Assembly (NCBI GenBank): GCA_963843605.1
Contig: CAWJLA010000008.1
Location: 372,001 to 436,000 of the forward strand
Reading direction: 5' to 3'
Length of the DNA: 64,000 nucleotides
Source: FEN-1297 sp963843605
Lineage (GTDB): Bacteria; Bacteroidota; Ignavibacteria; Ignavibacteriales; Ignavibacteriaceae
A model generated the notes under the pieces. That model saw only the letters and a list, made by a program, of their open reading frames with translations. It had not been told where the DNA came from and made no database searches. Position 1 is the first letter of the stretch. Every line of letters starts with the position of its first letter. Shown piece by piece: positions 34,563 through 43,350 of this stretch. A program made the position numbers and the translations under genes.

Positions 34563-35510
34563 ATGGAATTAAAAATAGCCGAATTTGCGAAAGAAGAAAT
34601 TGTTTCCGAAGCATTGGATGGATTATCAAAAGAGCAAAAAGAACTTCCCTGCAAATTATTTTATGATGAAAAAGGTTCCGCGCTTTTTGATGAGATTTGT
34701 CTGCTTGATGAATATTATCCAACGCGAACGGAAATCGGAATTATGGAGGACAATATTAATGATATCGCTGCCGAACTAGGAGAAGATATTTTATTGATAG
34801 AACTGGGCAGCGGCAGCAGCGTAAAAACACGATTGCTTCTGGACAATCTGCAAAATCTGAAAGGCTATATACCCGTTGATATTTCATCGGAATATCTTTT
34901 TGAGGTATCCAATAATCTGAAGGATAAATATCCTTATCATGATATTTATCCTCTTGCGGTTGATTATACAAAAGAATTTACACTTCCGGTAAAAACAGAA
35001 AACTATAAGAAAACGGTATTTTATTTCCCCGGTTCGACAGTGGGAAATTTTACTCCCGTTCAGGCCAGGTTATTTTTAAGCAGATTAGCAGCAATGTTAA
35101 GCGGAAAAGGCGGGCTGCTTATAGGCGTCGATTTACAAAAGGATAATGATATAATCGAAAATGCTTACAACGATAATTCGGGAATTACTGCCGAATTTAA
35201 TTTAAATATTCTGGACAGACTTAATAAAGAAGCAGGCGCAAATTTCAATCTTAAAAAATTCCGGCATAAAGCGTTTTATAACGGTAAAGAAGGCCGAATA
35301 GAAATGCATCTGATAAGTCTGGAAGATCAGCGGGTAAAAATTGACGGCGCCCAGGTCAGGTTTCGCGCCGGCGAACATATAGTAACCGAATATTCATACA
35401 AGTATACTCTCGAAGGATTTAAAAAACTGATTGCCGGAGAATATGAATTAGGGAAGGTATGGCTCGATAACAATAATCTTTTTAGTGTTCAGTATTTTAA
35501 TATGAAGTAA
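34563..35510 (+). CDS. egtD: L-histidine N-alpha-methyltransferase EgtD
   Basis: SAM-dependent enzyme that trimethylates histidine to hercynine, the first step of ergothioneine synthesis. Signature segments are FYDEKGSALFDEICLLDEYY, PTRTEIGI, IELGSGSSVKTRLLLDNL (SAM-binding), YIPVDIS and YFPGSTVGNFTP. The length of 315 residues is standard. It is the second gene after egtB, so the pair gives hercynine formation and sulfoxidation; the lyase step (EgtE) and EgtC are not in the window. Its 3' end overlaps a gene remnant on the other strand. Confidence 0.93.
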   Translation: MELKIAEFAKEEIVSEALDGLSKEQKELPCKLFYDEKGSALFDEICLLDEYYPTRTEIGIMEDNINDIAAELGEDILLIELGSGSSVKTRLLLDNLQNLKGYIPVDISSEYLFEVSNNLKDKYPYHDIYPLAVDYTKEFTLPVKTENYKKTVFYFPGSTVGNFTPVQARLFLSRLAAMLSGKGGLLIGVDLQKDNDIIENAYNDNSGITAEFNLNILDRLNKEAGANFNLKKFRHKAFYNGKEGRIEMHLISLEDQRVKIDGAQVRFRAGEHIVTEYSYKYTLEGFKKLIAGEYELGKVWLDNNNLFSVQYFNMK

Positions 35511-35634
35511 GAAGGAAAGTAATAAAACACCGTATGCAGAGGATGAATGATTCGCCCAAAGAAGCACCACGGGATAATGCCATATTAGGGCCGAACAGCG
35601 GAGCAATAACCATTTCAATTAATCTTAGCGCCAT
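35497..35634 (-). pseudogene. DUF389 membrane-protein remnant
   Basis: Read on the minus strand, a 45-codon frame starting ATG at 35634 includes MVIAPLFGPNMALSRGASLG, closely resembling the conserved transmembrane segment of DUF389 (TIGR00341-like) proteins, normally followed by many more residues. Only this fragment is left; both flanks lose similarity, and the frame ends inside the 3' end of egtD (stop at 35497). The match is judged by eye from memory of the family motif (I-A-P-L-x-G-P-x-x-A-L). It is most likely the decayed remains of a lost gene rather than a functional peptide. Confidence 0.5.
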
Positions 35635-35796
35635 TGGAAAATTTATTTATTACTATAATATGTATCGACATTATATTGATAATAAATATCCGCACTTAAT
35701 GTGATGAAATAAACTATACTAGTATATGGATAATGAATCAATGTAACTTCAAACTAGAATATCGAAAATGCAATAATGACAATATAATTCTTAGAT

Positions 35797-36297
35797 TTAT
35801 TCCTCCGGGGTCATATCCATCTGCGCCCATTCTTCTCGGGCAGGCCCGTATATACCCGGGACTGTTAATCCCGCAAAGCGCATCAATACCGTCATTTGCG
35901 CGCGGTGATGAATCTGATGTACTATTAGAATTGAAAGTACCGTTCCTTTTTCCCACTGTTCGCCGTACATGTTTACTTTATCCGCGAGATTTTCATCATT
36001 CCAATGTTTTGCAACAGCTTCGGCAAGACTTTCGGAAGATTTTTTATATTCTTCAGAAATTATGGATGCAGCAGTAGGTATATCGGCATTTTGATCCGGT
36101 CCCGAAACATTCAAACCCGTTCTGTTCATCATTTCGGGTATGGCTCCGGTAATATGCCACGCAAGTCGTCCCAATGTTCTAACATTTTCGTTAAATTTAA
36201 TGTTTAATGATTCGTCATTAAGATTATCGAAAATCTTAAGAGTAGCAGCGGTTTCGTTTTTCCAGTCGCTGATAAAGTCATCTATTTTATAATACAT
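35797..36297 (-). CDS. DinB-family putative metalloenzyme
   Basis: Four-helix DinB/YfiT-like protein of 166 residues with a predicted metal site: the histidine in LGRLAWHITGAIPEMM and the HQIHHRAQMTVLMRFAG motif near the C-terminus. The family includes thiol-dependent transferases (bacillithiol, mycothiol), but many members are unassigned. It is near the egtBD operon, whose EgtB also has a DinB domain, but orientation differs and no functional link is implied. GAGGG lies upstream of the ATG. The end TVPGIYGPAREEWAQMDMTP is typical of this group. Confidence 0.85.
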   Translation of the reverse strand: MYYKIDDFISDWKNETAATLKIFDNLNDESLNIKFNENVRTLGRLAWHITGAIPEMMNRTGLNVSGPDQNADIPTAASIISEEYKKSSESLAEAVAKHWNDENLADKVNMYGEQWEKGTVLSILIVHQIHHRAQMTVLMRFAGLTVPGIYGPAREEWAQMDMTPEE

Positions 36298-36339
36298 TTT
36301 TCCCTCATTTAATTTATCTGTAATTAATATAAGGTGTTT

Positions 36340-39012
36340 TTAATTAAGATTATTTAAAATCTCTTTTAATTTTTCCAGGCTGCTGTTCCAGTCTCTTTGC
36401 TTTGTTCTTTCGCGTTCAACTACTTCCGGAGCCGCATTGTTTACGAATTTTTCGTTTGATAATTTTTTGCCGATTCCCGCAAGAGAACCTTCCAGCCTGG
36501 TAATTTCTTTTTCCAGTCTTGCTCTTTCCACATCGAGATCGATCAGGCCTTTTAACGGAACAAATATTTCGCAGTTCTTTAAAACCGCAGAAGTGCTTGC
36601 TTTAGGCTTTTCAAGGTTTCGATCAATTGTTATTTCTTCCACCTTTGCAAGTTTTTTTATGTATTCTATCTGATGATCTTTTACTTGTGATGATTTTATA
36701 AATGCATTGATAAACTTCGAAGGCGATATGTTCATTTCGCCGCGAATATTTCTTATAGCGGTAATAATTTCCTGAACAAATTCCATTTCCGTTTCAGCTT
36801 CTTTGTTTATCAGAGACTGATCAGGTTTCGGATATTCCGAAATCGAAATACTCTCGCCGTCTTTGCGATTACCTATGAGCTGCCATAATTCTTCGCTGAT
36901 AAAAGGCATGAACGGATGAACAATTTTCAGAAGATTTTCAAATATTCCGAGAGACCTTGCCAGCACGGCGGATTTAACTTCTTCATTATCGGAATAAAGT
37001 CTGTTCTTGGCAAGCTCAATGTACCAGTCGCAGAAGTCGTTCCAAATTAAGGAATAAATAATCTTCGACGCATTATTTATTTCGAATTTATCCATCGCGT
37101 TAGTCAGCTCAACCAGTGTTCGGTTAAGTCTTGACGCGATCCATTCATCGGCAAAGTCTTTGTGTTTATGAATCATTTCATTTTCAAGCTTTATTCCTTC
37201 GGCTTGGAGGTTTTCCAGATTCATAAGAAGGAACCTGCCCGCATTCCAGATCTTATTGGCGAAGTTCCTGCCGAGCTCGCACTTTTCGGAACTGAAAAGT
37301 ACATCCTGCCCGAGCGGAGCAAGATAAATAACGGTAAAGCGCAATGCATCGGCGCCGTATTCCTTAATAACATCGAGTGGATCGGGAGAGTTGCCGAGCG
37401 ACTTGCTCATCTTTCTGCCCTGAAGATCGCGGATAATGCTGGTAAAATAAACATGCTTAAACGGAATGTCATTTTTAAAATGCAGTCCCGCCATAATCAT
37501 TCTTGCTACCCAGAAGAAAATAATATCCGGAGCGGTAACAAGCGTATCTGTCGGATAATAATATTTCTGTTCTTCTTCTGTTCTAAAAACATCGTAAGCC
37601 CACAGCCAGCTTGATGACCAGGTATCGAGAACGTCTTCGTCCTGTTCCAGATTAGTTGATCCGCAGTGCGGACATTTTTCAGGAGGATCAACCGATACAA
37701 TGGGATTCTTACATTCAATATTACATTGGTCGTCGCCTATGCAATACCAAACCGGTATTCTGTGTCCCCACCACAGCTGCCTTGAAATACACCAGTCTTT
37801 AATTCCTCCCATCCAGTGTTCGTAAGTTTTAATCCAGTGATCCGGATAAAATTTTATTTTCCCTTCCTTAACAACATTGAGCGCCGGTTCGGCAAGTTCT
37901 TCCATCTTCATGAACCATTGTTCCGAAAGATACGGTTCTATGGGCACGCCTCCGCGTTCGGAGTAGCCGACGTTATTCTGGTACTCTTCAATTTTTTCCA
38001 GCAGCTCGAGTTCTTTAAATCTTTCAACCACTTTTTCTCTTGCCTCATATCTATCAAGTCCCTTGAACTCTTCGGGAACGTTATGATTTGTGGAAGCGTC
38101 ATCATTAAAGATATTTATAACTTCGAGATTATGCCGTTTTCCCATTTCATAATCATTTATGTCGTGAGCCGGAGTAACCTTAACGGCGCCGGTACCGAAT
38201 TCCTTATCGACATATTCGTCCGCAAATATCGGAATCTCTCTTTGAGTAATCGGCAGGAGGATTTTTTTACCGATAAGATCTTTATACCTTTCGTCGTCCG
38301 GATTTACTGCAACGCCGGTATCTCCCAGCATGGTTTCAGGTCTTGTAGTGGCGACTACAACAAATTTATCAGTGCCTATAACCGGGTACTTCAGGAACCA
38401 TAATTTCCCGTTAACGGTTTTGTAAATTACCTCTTCGTCGGATATTGCCGATTTGGAAGCGGGGCACCAATTCACCATCCTGTAGCCGCGATAGATCTTA
38501 TCTTCGTTATAAAGTTTAACAAAAGTCTCGATTACTTTTTTATAGTAGTCGTCGTCCATTGTAAACCGTTCGCGGTCCCAGTCGCAGCTTACTCCCAGCT
38601 TTTTCAATTGCTGAATAATAATCCCGCCGTATTTATTCGTCCACTCCCAGCAATGTTTTAAGAACTCTTCCCTGCCGATTTTATATTTCTCAACGCCTTT
38701 TTCTTTTAAAAAATTCGTCACCTTTGTTTCGGTCGCAATAGATGCATGATCGGTTCCGGGAACCCAGCAAGCGTTATACCCCTGCATTCTTTTGGTACGA
38801 ATAAAGATATCCTGAATTGTGTTATTAAGAATATGGCCCATAGTTAAAATGCCGGTAACGTTCGGCGGCGGAATTACAACTGTATACGGCGTTTTATTTT
38901 CTTCGACTTCGGAATGAAATACTTTGTTATCCAGCCAGTATTTGTACCATTTGTCCTCTACAACTAAAGGATTATATGCTTTGGGAATTTCCGATAATTT
39001 TTTCTCTGACAT
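36340..39012 (-). CDS. valS: Valyl-tRNA synthetase
   Basis: Charges tRNA-Val and edits mischarged threonine. The HIGH-like motif is in PPPNVTGILTMGHILNNTIQ, the editing domain in VVATTRPETMLGDTGVAV, and the KMSKS loop in GRKMSKSLGNSPDPLD. A C-terminal anticodon-binding domain and coiled-coil arm (residues 820-890, LKGLIDLDVERARLEKEITR) follow. The length of 890 residues is typical for the bacterial enzyme. ATG start. It is transcribed as the last gene before the DinB protein on the same strand, with a 42-base gap. Confidence 0.97.
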   Translation of the reverse strand: MSEKKLSEIPKAYNPLVVEDKWYKYWLDNKVFHSEVEENKTPYTVVIPPPNVTGILTMGHILNNTIQDIFIRTKRMQGYNACWVPGTDHASIATETKVTNFLKEKGVEKYKIGREEFLKHCWEWTNKYGGIIIQQLKKLGVSCDWDRERFTMDDDYYKKVIETFVKLYNEDKIYRGYRMVNWCPASKSAISDEEVIYKTVNGKLWFLKYPVIGTDKFVVVATTRPETMLGDTGVAVNPDDERYKDLIGKKILLPITQREIPIFADEYVDKEFGTGAVKVTPAHDINDYEMGKRHNLEVINIFNDDASTNHNVPEEFKGLDRYEAREKVVERFKELELLEKIEEYQNNVGYSERGGVPIEPYLSEQWFMKMEELAEPALNVVKEGKIKFYPDHWIKTYEHWMGGIKDWCISRQLWWGHRIPVWYCIGDDQCNIECKNPIVSVDPPEKCPHCGSTNLEQDEDVLDTWSSSWLWAYDVFRTEEEQKYYYPTDTLVTAPDIIFFWVARMIMAGLHFKNDIPFKHVYFTSIIRDLQGRKMSKSLGNSPDPLDVIKEYGADALRFTVIYLAPLGQDVLFSSEKCELGRNFANKIWNAGRFLLMNLENLQAEGIKLENEMIHKHKDFADEWIASRLNRTLVELTNAMDKFEINNASKIIYSLIWNDFCDWYIELAKNRLYSDNEEVKSAVLARSLGIFENLLKIVHPFMPFISEELWQLIGNRKDGESISISEYPKPDQSLINKEAETEMEFVQEIITAIRNIRGEMNISPSKFINAFIKSSQVKDHQIEYIKKLAKVEEITIDRNLEKPKASTSAVLKNCEIFVPLKGLIDLDVERARLEKEITRLEGSLAGIGKKLSNEKFVNNAAPEVVERERTKQRDWNSSLEKLKEILNNLN

Positions 39013-39120
39013 CGTTTTCTCAGGTTATATGAAATATAAAGCACAAATATAAATAAAAATTAAGTGATGTGAGAAGAGGTAATATGTAGGTAGCTGGCTA
39101 ATTTGTTTATATCTTACTAA

Positions 39121-39215
39121 AATATTTGTTGTCATCCCGAGCGGACTTGCCTGCCGGCAGGCGGGGTCGAGGGTACATCGAGAAATGTCATAGTTCAACT
39201 CCGCTCCAAATGACA
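39121..39215. repeat. GTCATCCCGAGC-type inverted repeat with nested palindrome
   Basis: GTCATCCCGAGCGGA (39131-39145) leads, after an insert, to GTCGAGGGTACATCGAGAAA and then TGTCATAGTTCAACTCCGCTCC and AATGACA, forming a long hairpin typical of the widespread GTCATxCxGAGC repeats. Between GAGCGGA and GTCGAGG sits an extra block, CTTGCCTGCCGGCAGGCGGG (39146-39165), which interrupts the unit. It lies in the spacer between valS and the acid phosphatase gene, with no gene inside. Confidence 0.65.
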
Positions 39216-39294
39216 AAAGAGCAAATTAGCCCACTTCCAATATATATGATTACCACTTCCTTTATCAAAGTGTTTGTGTGAAAGGAAAGTGCTT

Positions 39295-39948
39295 CTATTT
39301 AATTATATACTGGTAATTGGGGATCTTTACCTGTATTCCGTGATAAGGCCCGTCGAGATCGCTGTATTGATCTCCGACATCGCCTACTATTTTGTAGCCT
39401 TTGTTTACAAGCTCTGTCCGCTTGGCTGATTTATATTCTTCCGCCGTGGTTTTATAATATGAAGGCGTACGCACAATCAGCGTATCGAATTTTGTATATC
39501 CGGCATTGATTAAATTTTTATATGTGGGTTTGTATTGAAAGTCTTTCCGTCCGGTGATAAAAACAATTCCGAAACCGCGGGCAGCTAGATTATCGTACAG
39601 TTTTTTCACTTCGGGAATAGCGGGCGCGCTCGCCGAATCGATCCATTTGTTCCAAAGATAGGCAACATATCCGAAATCAAATTCTTTGCTGTAATCGTAA
39701 TTTGAAAGAGTCGTCTCATCTATATCAAAAACAACTATATCTTTACCGGAGGGTTTAATATTTTTAAATTCATCTATTGCTTTGTCGACTGCTTCCATGA
39801 CATCTTTATCGTACTTGCCGGATTCATGATATTTAATAATCTCTTCCTTAGCAATACCAAGATTAACCGGTACCGAAGCGCAAGCCTGGAATAAAAACAC
39901 TACTGAAATAATTAATACATATACTTGGGCTGCTTTATTCAATAGCAT
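39295..39948 (-). CDS. Class B (HAD superfamily) acid phosphatase lipoprotein
   Basis: Periplasmic phosphatase of the e(P4)/plant acid phosphatase group. The lipobox is LFQACASVP, with the lipid-bearing Cys soon after residue 20. HAD motifs follow: FDIDETTLSNYDY (motif I, catalytic Asp and the Asp two positions on), FITGRKDF (motif II), AKRTELVNKGYKIV (motif III lysine) and GDVGDQYSDLDG (motif IV). The ATG at 39948 starts the signal peptide (MLLNKAAQVYVLIISVVFLF). Substrates are probably nucleotides or other phosphomonoesters, but this is not determined by the sequence. Confidence 0.88.
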   Translation of the reverse strand: MLLNKAAQVYVLIISVVFLFQACASVPVNLGIAKEEIIKYHESGKYDKDVMEAVDKAIDEFKNIKPSGKDIVVFDIDETTLSNYDYSKEFDFGYVAYLWNKWIDSASAPAIPEVKKLYDNLAARGFGIVFITGRKDFQYKPTYKNLINAGYTKFDTLIVRTPSYYKTTAEEYKSAKRTELVNKGYKIVGDVGDQYSDLDGPYHGIQVKIPNYQYIIK

Positions 39949-40774
39949 ATAACCCCCTATTTTTTTAAAAGGAACTAAAGATAAGAAAAAGTAATATGAT
40001 ATCAATAATTTTTTCTTGTCAATATTATCATCGATATACTTTGTATAATATTTTAATTCTCCGGAAAAACAAAATTATTTTTCGAGTCGCTTTTACAAGA
40101 TCAATCTTATTCACTGCCTCTCCGTTTTTCATAAACGGAAAATTAAAAATTTACGCGGAGATCCGTAAATCACCGTGCAATTAAGCTATATAAACCGAAG
40201 AGTATTTTGTAATATTATAAGGGCACTTCTAAAAACTATTTTTTATAAAAATTCAACGCAAAGAATACGCAATGTTCGCAGAGAATATTGAAGTTTTTAG
40301 AAGTGCCCATAATTAATACAAATCAATAAATTGGAAATGCAGTTCATCCACGAATCATCTTCTTCACGTATGGAATGATAATCTTCAAACTTACCAGCCG
40401 GCAGAGATTCCCGTTTTTCTGGGACTGACAACAATGTAGTTCTACAACAAGCTTGAAAGACAGGCGTTTTAAACTCCTCAGTAGTAATGTAACATTATTT
40501 ATTAACTAACTCCGCCACGAATTAAATGTCTTTATAAATAACTACAAAATATCGGAACTCCGTAGGAGTTCAAAATAATCCAATTGATGGGTAAAATCTC
40601 CAATATACTTACTAAGCCATATTCGCTTTCAGATAATAAAGATTTAATTCAACGCATTATTATGTAAAATGACAGTTATGCATATAACTTTTTGGGCAAA
40701 TACTTTTTTATCAATGGATTATTGTCTGAATTTTGCGGATTTTAAAGCATTAAAATTTATAGGAGTTTTTAATT
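39949..40774. other. Long gene-free spacer with repeats
   Basis: No convincing gene is present in 826 bases. It holds a MITE-like inverted repeat (40221-40308, listed separately), and GAACTCC-GTA-GGAGTTC at 40555-40571, a short hairpin seen in dispersed repeats of related genomes. There is also a degenerate piece near 40410-40440 (ATTCCCGTTTTTCTGGGACT). The rest is AT-rich and frame-poor. A ribosome site AGGAG precedes the downstream DUF1015 gene. Confidence 0.5.
40221..40308. mobile_element. 88-bp MITE-like element with perfect 17-bp inverted repeats
   Basis: GGGCACTTCTAAAAACT (40221-40237) is mirrored exactly by AGTTTTTAGAAGTGCCC (40292-40308). The flanks show ATAA on both sides (40217-40220 and 40309-40312), consistent with a 4-base target duplication, although the AT-rich setting weakens this. 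The interior contains CAACGCAAAGAATACGCAAT and a nearby TTCGCAGAGAAT, related to the CGCAAAG repeat at 25250-25486. It has no coding capacity, so any movement would need an enzyme from elsewhere. Confidence 0.65.
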
Positions 40775-42022
40775 ATGGCGGTAATCAGACCTTTCAGAGC
40801 ATTACGTCCATCTAAAGAGAATGCCCGCCTCGTAGCAAGTGTTCCTTATGATGTAGTAAACCGGGAAGAAGCAAAAGAGCTGGCGGAAGACAATCCGCTT
40901 AGTTTTTTAAGAATTACCCGGGCAGAAATTGACCTTGCGGATTCCGTTGATCCGTACTCTCCGGAAGTATATCAAAAAGCAAAGAAGAACTTAGACGATA
41001 TAAAAAAAGCTGCTCCTTTAATTATGGAGGAAAAACCGTCCTTTTATCTTTACAGACTTGAGATGAACGGCAGGTCGCAGGTCGGAATTGCGGCTACCTT
41101 TTCGGTTGACGATTACGATAACAATGTAATAATGAAACACGAAAAAACCAGAAGAGTTAAAGAGGATGACAGAACAAATCATATTGTTACCACAGGCGCA
41201 CAGACAGGTCCGGTTTTCTTAACTTATAAAGGCGTAAAAAAAATTAATGATGCTGTAAACGAGACAATGAGATCGGCTGAACCTTTATATGATTTTGCAT
41301 CTCAGGACGGAATTAAGCATACAGTATGGATATTACCTGAGAAACTTAACGCGACGATTACCGGAGAGATTGCGAAAGTAGAACATCTGTATATTGCAGA
41401 CGGACATCACCGCGCTGCGAGTGCCGGAAGAGCACGCGAAGTTAAGCGGGCGGCAAACCCTTCTCATAAGGGTGATGAAGAATATAATTATTTTATTGCA
41501 GTGCTTTTCCCGGCGGATCAGCTGAAAATATTGCCTTATAATCGCGTAGTACAGGATTTCTACAACCTGACAAAGGAAGATTTTTTAAACGAGATAAGCG
41601 ATAAATTTTATGTAGAAGAAACCGTTATAAAAGAACCCGTTGAAAGAAAAACTTTTTGCATGTATACTGACGGAAAATGGTATAGTCTTTCATGCCGGGA
41701 TTCAATAGCAGCAAGCAGCAGTCTGTCTAAGTCTGTTGCCGATACCCTTGACGTAAGTATTCTCCAGGATTTTCTTTTAAATCCCGTACTGGGCATTGAC
41801 GACCCCCGCACAAATAAGCGAATTGATTTTGTGGGAGGAATAAGAGGAACAAAAGAGCTGGAAAAACTTGTAGATTCCGGTGATGCAGCGGTTGCTTTTT
41901 CGTTGTATCCGGTTTCCGTTGACGATCTGATGAACATATCCGATGCCGGTGAAATAATGCCGCCAAAATCTACCTGGTTCGAGCCTAAGTTAAGAGACGG
42001 TTTACTTGTTCATCTGATTTAA
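40775..42022 (+). CDS. DUF1015 family protein
   Basis: Conserved protein of 415 residues, beginning with the family hallmark AVIRPFRALRP and SVPYDVVNREEA, then NPLSFLRITRAEID. A later IADGHHRAASAGRA motif, with neighbouring histidines, and YNRVVQDF are conserved. The family is sometimes linked with SerC/SerA in genomes, and serC follows here at 170 bases, so a role in serine metabolism or a kinase-like activity is suspected but not shown. ATG start with AGGAG upstream. Confidence 0.88.
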   Translation: MAVIRPFRALRPSKENARLVASVPYDVVNREEAKELAEDNPLSFLRITRAEIDLADSVDPYSPEVYQKAKKNLDDIKKAAPLIMEEKPSFYLYRLEMNGRSQVGIAATFSVDDYDNNVIMKHEKTRRVKEDDRTNHIVTTGAQTGPVFLTYKGVKKINDAVNETMRSAEPLYDFASQDGIKHTVWILPEKLNATITGEIAKVEHLYIADGHHRAASAGRAREVKRAANPSHKGDEEYNYFIAVLFPADQLKILPYNRVVQDFYNLTKEDFLNEISDKFYVEETVIKEPVERKTFCMYTDGKWYSLSCRDSIAASSSLSKSVADTLDVSILQDFLLNPVLGIDDPRTNKRIDFVGGIRGTKELEKLVDSGDAAVAFSLYPVSVDDLMNISDAGEIMPPKSTWFEPKLRDGLLVHLI

Positions 42023-42191
42023 ATGCCGCCTGAATAGATATAAAATAGTTGTAAGTGAGGAATATCCGAATAGATCTGCGGAGTAATTCCTATATTTACC
42101 GGTTAATGTTAAATAATATTGTTCGAAGAAATAATGTATAATAAATACAGCATATGTATCATCAAATATATATTAAGAAGGAAAGGTAGTT

Positions 42192-43280
42192 ATGGAGAAA
42201 AGAGTATATAATTTTAGTGCGGGACCTGCAATACTTCCGGAAGATGTGCTAAAAGAGGCGCAGGAAAATTTGTTTACACTTCCCGGTGTGGGAATGTCGA
42301 TACTTGAGATAAGCCATCGCTCCAAAACTTTTGATAAAATAATTGCCGAAGCTAAAGCCGATCTCCGTTCATTGCTTGATATAAACGACGACTACGACAT
42401 TTTATTTTTACAGGGAGGCGCCAGCCTTCAGTTTTCGATGGTTCCTTTGAATTTGATGCCCCCTAAAAACAAGGCGGATTATATAATTACCGGAAGCTGG
42501 TCTAAAAAGGCAATGAAAGAAGCAAAGCGAGCGGGTACTGTAAATGTAGCGGCCACTACTGAAAGCGATACTTTTAACAGGATACCGAAACAGGAGGAAC
42601 TGAAACTTGATCCGGAAGCTTCTTATGTTCATTTCACGTCTAATAATACCATATTCGGAACTCAATGGCATAAAGAACCGGAAACCGGCAATGTACCGCT
42701 GATATGCGATGCTTCTTCCGACATGCTTCATAAAAAAATAGACGTGACAAAGTACGGTTTAATATATGCCGGAGCCCAGAAAAACATGGGTCCTTCGGGC
42801 GTAGTAACCGTTATCATCCGAAAAGATCTTCTTGCGAGAAGCTCCGACTCACTGCATACGATGCTGAACTATAAAACTCATTCCGATAACGGATCATTAT
42901 ATAATACCCCGTCGACATTCGGAATTTATATCATCGGACTGGTAGCCAAATGGCTCATAAAAAACGGCGGACTCGATGCAATGTATAAATTGAACAAAGA
43001 AAAAGCAGATTTGCTTTATACGTGTATAGATAAAAGCGGCGGTTTCTATAAAGGACATGCTTTGCCGGAAAGCCGCTCTTTAATGAACGTCACTTTCAGA
43101 CTTTCCAGCGAAGAACTTGAAAAGAAATTAATCGAAGAAGCAACCGCGGCCGGATTCAGCGGAGTAAAAGGTCACCGTTCCGTAGGTGGTTTGAGAGCTT
43201 CTATTTACAATGCTTTTCCTAAAAAGGGAGTTGAAGATCTTGTAAAGTTTATGAAAGAATTCCAATCAAAGAACGGCTGA
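42192..43280 (+). CDS. serC: Phosphoserine aminotransferase
   Basis: PLP enzyme that makes 3-phosphoserine from 3-phosphohydroxypyruvate, used in serine (and pyridoxal) synthesis. The sequence starts YNFSAGPAILPEDVLKEA, and the internal aldimine lysine is Lys197 in YAGAQKNMGPSG. GVKGHRSVGGLRASIYNAFP near the end is the family signature. At 362 residues it has standard length. A terminator-like hairpin follows the stop. DUF1015 precedes it on the same strand. Confidence 0.96.
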   Translation: MEKRVYNFSAGPAILPEDVLKEAQENLFTLPGVGMSILEISHRSKTFDKIIAEAKADLRSLLDINDDYDILFLQGGASLQFSMVPLNLMPPKNKADYIITGSWSKKAMKEAKRAGTVNVAATTESDTFNRIPKQEELKLDPEASYVHFTSNNTIFGTQWHKEPETGNVPLICDASSDMLHKKIDVTKYGLIYAGAQKNMGPSGVVTVIIRKDLLARSSDSLHTMLNYKTHSDNGSLYNTPSTFGIYIIGLVAKWLIKNGGLDAMYKLNKEKADLLYTCIDKSGGFYKGHALPESRSLMNVTFRLSSEELEKKLIEEATAAGFSGVKGHRSVGGLRASIYNAFPKKGVEDLVKFMKEFQSKNG

Positions 43281-43292
43281 TATTTTATAAAG

Positions 43293-43328
43293 CGCCCGCG
43301 GCGATACACGGGCGCATTATCTTTTTCA
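43293..43328 (+). terminator. Rho-independent terminator after serC
   Basis: GCGCCCG (43293-43299) pairs with CGGGCGC (43310-43316) around a 10-base loop, followed by ATTATCTTTTTC, a T-rich run. It starts 12 bases after the serC stop, so a typical intrinsic terminator for the DUF1015-serC unit. Confidence 0.75.
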
Positions 43329-43350
43329 AACCATTTACGGCGAGGTAAAT

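Noticed and set aside
35797..36297. DinB-like protein as part of the ergothioneine operon
   Set aside because: It is on the opposite strand with its own ribosome site, and DinB folds are common in unrelated contexts.
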